Of a stretch of DNA of 26,159 bases, positions 23,554 through 26,159 are shown piece after piece (the stretch's first letter is position 1; each line of letters opens with the position of its first letter). This DNA comes from DATGEP01 sp035310125. Its GTDB lineage: Bacteria > Chloroflexota > Ktedonobacteria > Ktedonobacterales > JADMIN01. The position numbers and the translations under genes are program-made. The notes under the pieces are model-generated. The model saw only the letters and a program-made list of their open reading frames with translations, made no database searches and was not told where the DNA came from. The DNA lies in NCBI GenBank assembly GCA_035310125.1, contig DATGEP010000155.1:1-26159 (forward strand). The letters run 5' to 3'.

Positions 23554-24537
23554 ATGCAAATCCGAACACTGGCAGGGAGGGTTTCGGGATGGTTCGCTCG
23601 CAGCCATGTAATGAACGAATCGTTGCAGGTGGACGAGCCACTGGCCGCTCCGAAAACGGCCTTTGTGCTACTCGGCGGCGGCGCTCGGGGCGCGGCGCAG
23701 GCCGGAGCGCTTACCGTGTTGCTCGAAGCTGGACTGCGGCCTGACATTATTATTGGCATCTCGGCGGGCTCGTGGAATGGATCGTACCTGGCAATGGATC
23801 CCACACCTGAGCGCGCGGCCATACTGGAAGGACTCTGGATCGCCACTACCTCGCAGGAGATCCTTGGTCCACGGCGCTGGATCATGGCAGTGAACGCCGT
23901 TGCCAACCGTGCCTCGCTCTATGGGAGCGCCGGGATGCGCCGCATGGCTGAGCGCCAGCTCCAGGGCCGGACTTTCGCGGATGTGACTGTGCCGCTACAC
24001 ATTGTGGCGACCGACCTGGCGACGGGTGAGGCGCGCTACTTCTCTTCGGGTTCGTTGCTGCCCGCCGTACTCGCATCTTCTTCGGTGCCCGGAGTGTTCC
24101 CGCCCGTTCTCCTTGAGGGAAGCGTGCTCGTGGATGGAGGCATCACAGAGTGGGAGGGCTGCCAGAAAGCGGTTGAGCTGGGCGCCACGCGCATTGTGCT
24201 GGTGGCTTGCGGAGGTGTGACTGCCGTGGCATCGCGCCTCGAATCGTTTCGCAGCATCCTTGTCCGCTCGATGGAGGTTAGTAATCGCAGCGGGTTCGCG
24301 CGGACGGTGATGGCTCTGCGCGGGTTGGGAGTGGAGGTTCTGCCGGTATTCCCAGAGTTGACGGTAGGCAACATGCTGGATTTCGATCATGCGCCCACGC
24401 TGATCCACGCGGGACGCGCGGCGGCGCGGCGCGCACTGGCTGACTGGGAACGAGCGGATGCCGAGCGTACGGCGGCAAATGTGGTCGCAAAGGGACAGGT
24501 AGCCGGCGTCACGCCTTTGCGTGCCACCGCCTCGTAA
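23554..24537 (+). CDS. Patatin-like phospholipase family protein
   Basis: The 327-residue protein has the patatin catalytic parts: oxyanion loop GGGARGAAQAG from residue 41, nucleophile S70 in GISAGSWNG, and D194 in LVDGGI for the Ser-Asp dyad. ASSSVPGVFPPV is also typical. GAGGGG about 7 bases before ATG 23554 selects this start over the longer ORF at 23404. No membrane segment or clear signal peptide is seen, so it is probably cytoplasmic or peripheral, like RssA-type proteins. Residues after 230 are less conserved. The likely substrate is a membrane lipid ester. Confidence 0.9.
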   Translation: MQIRTLAGRVSGWFARSHVMNESLQVDEPLAAPKTAFVLLGGGARGAAQAGALTVLLEAGLRPDIIIGISAGSWNGSYLAMDPTPERAAILEGLWIATTSQEILGPRRWIMAVNAVANRASLYGSAGMRRMAERQLQGRTFADVTVPLHIVATDLATGEARYFSSGSLLPAVLASSSVPGVFPPVLLEGSVLVDGGITEWEGCQKAVELGATRIVLVACGGVTAVASRLESFRSILVRSMEVSNRSGFARTVMALRGLGVEVLPVFPELTVGNMLDFDHAPTLIHAGRAAARRALADWERADAERTAANVVAKGQVAGVTPLRATAS

Positions 24538-24543
24538 GGCGGT
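24526..24543 (+). terminator. Hairpin over the patatin stop codon
   Basis: ACCGCC (24526-24531), loop TCGTAA holding the stop codon, GGCGGT (24538-24543) form a 6-bp GC-rich stem. The T tract is poor (CACATTTT some 7 bases later), so it is only a candidate terminator. Confidence 0.35.
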
Positions 24544-24624
24544 TCCGCACATTTTGCGCTCAGGAGGGTGGACACGTTTCGCCCAGCCGTTGATACTAAT
24601 GCTGAAGCGCCCTGTTGCCATTCA

Positions 24625-24633
24625 TGGTATACT
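24625..24633 (+). promoter_or_regulatory. Putative extended -10 promoter before the recombinase gene
   Basis: TGGTATACT matches TGn plus a near-consensus -10 about 190 bases upstream of the recombinase start. No good -35 is visible. The long leader between them contains no recognised gene. Confidence 0.35.
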
Positions 24634-24824
24634 GGCCCTCGTGGCTACCGCGAGCGGTGTTTTTGCTGGCGTTCCCGTATGAGACGCGGACATATCATCA
24701 GCTTGCATGCCTGCCACAGGACGAACGAGTTGTAAGGGTACCAAATAGTCCGCGGCTTCTGCTGGCAGTAATCCTCCCGGCGCGTCGTGCGGCTACATAG
24801 CGGTACGGATCGGGAGCGAGGCGA

Positions 24825-25700
24825 GTGCAGCGCACTATGGACGAGGCTATTCAGGAGTTTGTTGCTGTCCTGGGCTCCGAACGGAAGTCGAGCGCGAATA
24901 CGCTTGGCGCCTATCGGACGGACCTGCGGCAGCTCATTGACTATCTGCTTCAGCGTGGCGTCACGCAGTGGCAGGATGTGACTCCCGCGATGATCGCGGA
25001 CTTCATGCTGCATCTGCGCCAACGCTCATATCGGACGACCTCTATCGCCCGCAAAGTGGCCGCATTGAAGTCATTCTTCCACTATCTGCAAGCGACCCAT
25101 GCGATAGAGCGGGATCCATCCGAAAAGCTTCAGGCGCCCAAGGTCGAAAAGTATCTGCCGCATGCGCTGGAGCCAGAAGAGGTGGAGCGCCTGTTCGCAG
25201 CGGTAAATCCGGCAGCTGGGACTGGTCAGCGCGATCTGGCTATGCTACACACCATCTATTCGACAGGCATGCGGGTGACGGAGCTTGTGTCGCTCAACAT
25301 CGCGCACCTGGATCTGGCTCGCGGCCACGTGCGCTGCGCGGGTCGTACCCGCCGCGAGCGTGTGCTGCCGCTATCGCTGGCGGCGCAAAGCGCCTTGGGA
25401 ACGTATCTTGACACCACCCGGCGCGGATTACTGCGCCAGGAGGATGAGCTGGCATTATTCCTCAATCATCATGGACAGCGCCTGACGAGGCAGGGCTTCT
25501 GGCTCATCATCAAGAGCTATGCGCGCGCGGCGGGGATCGCGGATATTACGCCGCATACACTCCGCCACTCGTTCGCGCTGGATATGCTGGGTCGTGGCAT
25601 GGAGCTACGGTCGGTGCAGGAGCTGTTGGGACACGCCAACATCTCGACAACGCACATCTACCGGCAGGTACAACGTGCGCAGCTTGTGCCGGTCGTATAG
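24825..25700 (+). CDS. Tyrosine recombinase of the XerC/XerD type
   Basis: The 291-residue protein has the SAM-like core-binding domain (SANTLGAYRTDLRQLIDYL) followed by the catalytic domain. Catalytic residues are R150 (TGMRVTEL), H244 and R247 (TPHTLRHSFA), H270 (LLGHANISTT) and Y279 (HIYRQV); the last four have the same numbers as in E. coli XerD. At the position of the catalytic lysine in the beta hairpin (usually GKGxKER) the protein reads GRTRRER, so the lysine appears replaced by R174. GTG 24825 is taken as start with GGGAG about 9 bases upstream; ATG 24837 is possible. Length and lack of phage neighbours favour a chromosome dimer-resolution role, but one cannot say XerC or XerD. Confidence 0.9.
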   Translation: MQRTMDEAIQEFVAVLGSERKSSANTLGAYRTDLRQLIDYLLQRGVTQWQDVTPAMIADFMLHLRQRSYRTTSIARKVAALKSFFHYLQATHAIERDPSEKLQAPKVEKYLPHALEPEEVERLFAAVNPAAGTGQRDLAMLHTIYSTGMRVTELVSLNIAHLDLARGHVRCAGRTRRERVLPLSLAAQSALGTYLDTTRRGLLRQEDELALFLNHHGQRLTRQGFWLIIKSYARAAGIADITPHTLRHSFALDMLGRGMELRSVQELLGHANISTTHIYRQVQRAQLVPVV

Positions 25701-25728
25701 GCGACCAGGCCCAGACTCAGGTACAATG

Positions 25729-25770
25729 AGAGCCGTTCCGCCTGTTTAGCGGACGGCTCTATTCGTCTTT
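25729..25770 (+). terminator. Terminator or attenuator between the recombinase and purine nucleoside phosphorylase genes
   Basis: AGAGCCGTTCCGC (25729-25741), a 7-base loop and GCGGA-CGGCTCT (25749-25760) form a 12-bp stem with one bulged T. ATTCGTCTTT follows. TACAAT at 25722-25727 just before it could be a -10 box for the next gene, in which case the hairpin would lie in the 5' leader. Confidence 0.7.
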
Positions 25771-25794
25771 GCGGCCATCGTTAGGAGGGCGGCA

Positions 25795-26159
25795 ATGCGG
25801 GAATTCGAGAACTCAGCCTCACCGTTCGCCGTCGCGTCGCAGGCGGCCGAGGCAATTCGTCAGCGCCATCCCGAGGCGCCGCGCATCGCGATTGTATTGG
25901 GAACTGGTCTCGGCGGGCTGGCAGACCGCATTGCGGCGCCTACAAGTGTGCCGTTTAGCGAGATTCCGCATTTCCCGCGCTCAACGGTTGTCGGTCATGC
26001 GGGGCGGCTCGTGCTTGGGAGGCTGGGCAGCGTGCCTGTCGCCGCGATGCAGGGGCGGTTTCACCTCTACGAGGGATATACCCCACATCAAGTCGTGCTG
26101 CCTATACGAGCTTTGCACCTACTCGGCGCGGACATATTGATCGTGACGAACGCCGCCGG
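25795..26159 (+). CDS. Purine nucleoside phosphorylase, 5' part only
   Basis: The gene starts at ATG 25795 with AGGAGG about 6 bases upstream and is cut by the window end after 121 codons. The visible part has IVLGTGLGGLAD (phosphate-binding loop), HFPRSTVVGHAGRLVLG, and MQGRFHLYEGYTPHQV. These are hallmarks of the trimeric PNP/MTAP class that splits (deoxy)guanosine and inosine with phosphate. It belongs to purine salvage in the cytoplasm. The substrate-determining C-terminal residues are outside the window, so MTA phosphorylase is not fully excluded. Confidence 0.92.
   Translation, partial: MREFENSASPFAVASQAAEAIRQRHPEAPRIAIVLGTGLGGLADRIAAPTSVPFSEIPHFPRSTVVGHAGRLVLGRLGSVPVAAMQGRFHLYEGYTPHQVVLPIRALHLLGADILIVTNAA

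Noticed and set aside
1..26159. tRNA genes and CRISPR arrays
   Set aside because: No T-loop GGTTCGAATCC-like segment with a matching acceptor stem was seen, and there are no regularly spaced repeats outside coding tandem repeats.

Overview
The window is about 26 kb of high-GC bacterial chromosome. It holds around 17 intact or nearly intact protein genes, two partial genes at the edges and several decayed remnants. I see no rRNA, tRNA or CRISPR. The style points to a soil-type bacterium, and my best guess is the phylum Chloroflexota. That guess rests on a small CxxC-x17-CxxC zinc-ribbon protein, zinc-ribbon-tailed and proline-rich membrane proteins, and a heptose-type kinase/adenylyltransferase beside murJ. 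It is inference, not proof.

Left part (1-5570). A frameshifted transposase end lies at the left edge. It is followed by tgt (queuosine tRNA modification, minus strand), a small zinc-ribbon protein with a good rho-independent terminator, and a two-gene plus-strand unit. That unit encodes a membrane-anchored trypsin-like protease, with a 5x9-residue repeat and a C-terminal zinc ribbon, and a PATAN/DUF4388-like protein of unknown role.

Centre-left (5966-10551). A tightly packed minus-strand operon encodes a WecG/TagA-type glycosyltransferase fused to an HldE-type sugar kinase, then a separate HldE-type nucleotidyltransferase, then the lipid II flippase MurJ. This is a cell-envelope unit. A divergent promoter region separates it from larE (sulfur transferase for the nickel-pincer cofactor) on the plus strand.

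Centre (11536-18750). A Tat/lipoprotein-type CapA protein with an extra periplasmic-binding-protein-like N-terminal domain is followed by an iclR-glcD-glcE-glcF operon for 2-hydroxyacid (glycolate or D-lactate) oxidation. The operon has a near-consensus promoter in front of iclR.

Right-centre (about 19200-22310). This is the most interesting part. A full-length rifamycin phosphotransferase gene (rph) is preceded by a 7-3-7 inverted repeat that matches the rifamycin-associated element (RAE) as I remember it, lying across a putative -35 region. Between the RAE and rph are a remnant resembling the N-terminus of an MGT/Rgt-type glycosyltransferase and a second small ORF with a flavoprotein-like start, coupled to rph by an ATGA overlap. 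Behind rph, on the other strand, lies a remnant of the C-terminus of a KptA-type RNA 2'-phosphotransferase. Together these look like an acquired, partly eroded antibiotic-resistance island.

Right part (22369-26159). A proline-rich four-helix membrane protein, a patatin-like phospholipase, a XerC/XerD-type recombinase with an apparent Lys-to-Arg change at the catalytic lysine, a strong terminator, and the first 121 codons of a purine nucleoside phosphorylase cut by the window edge.
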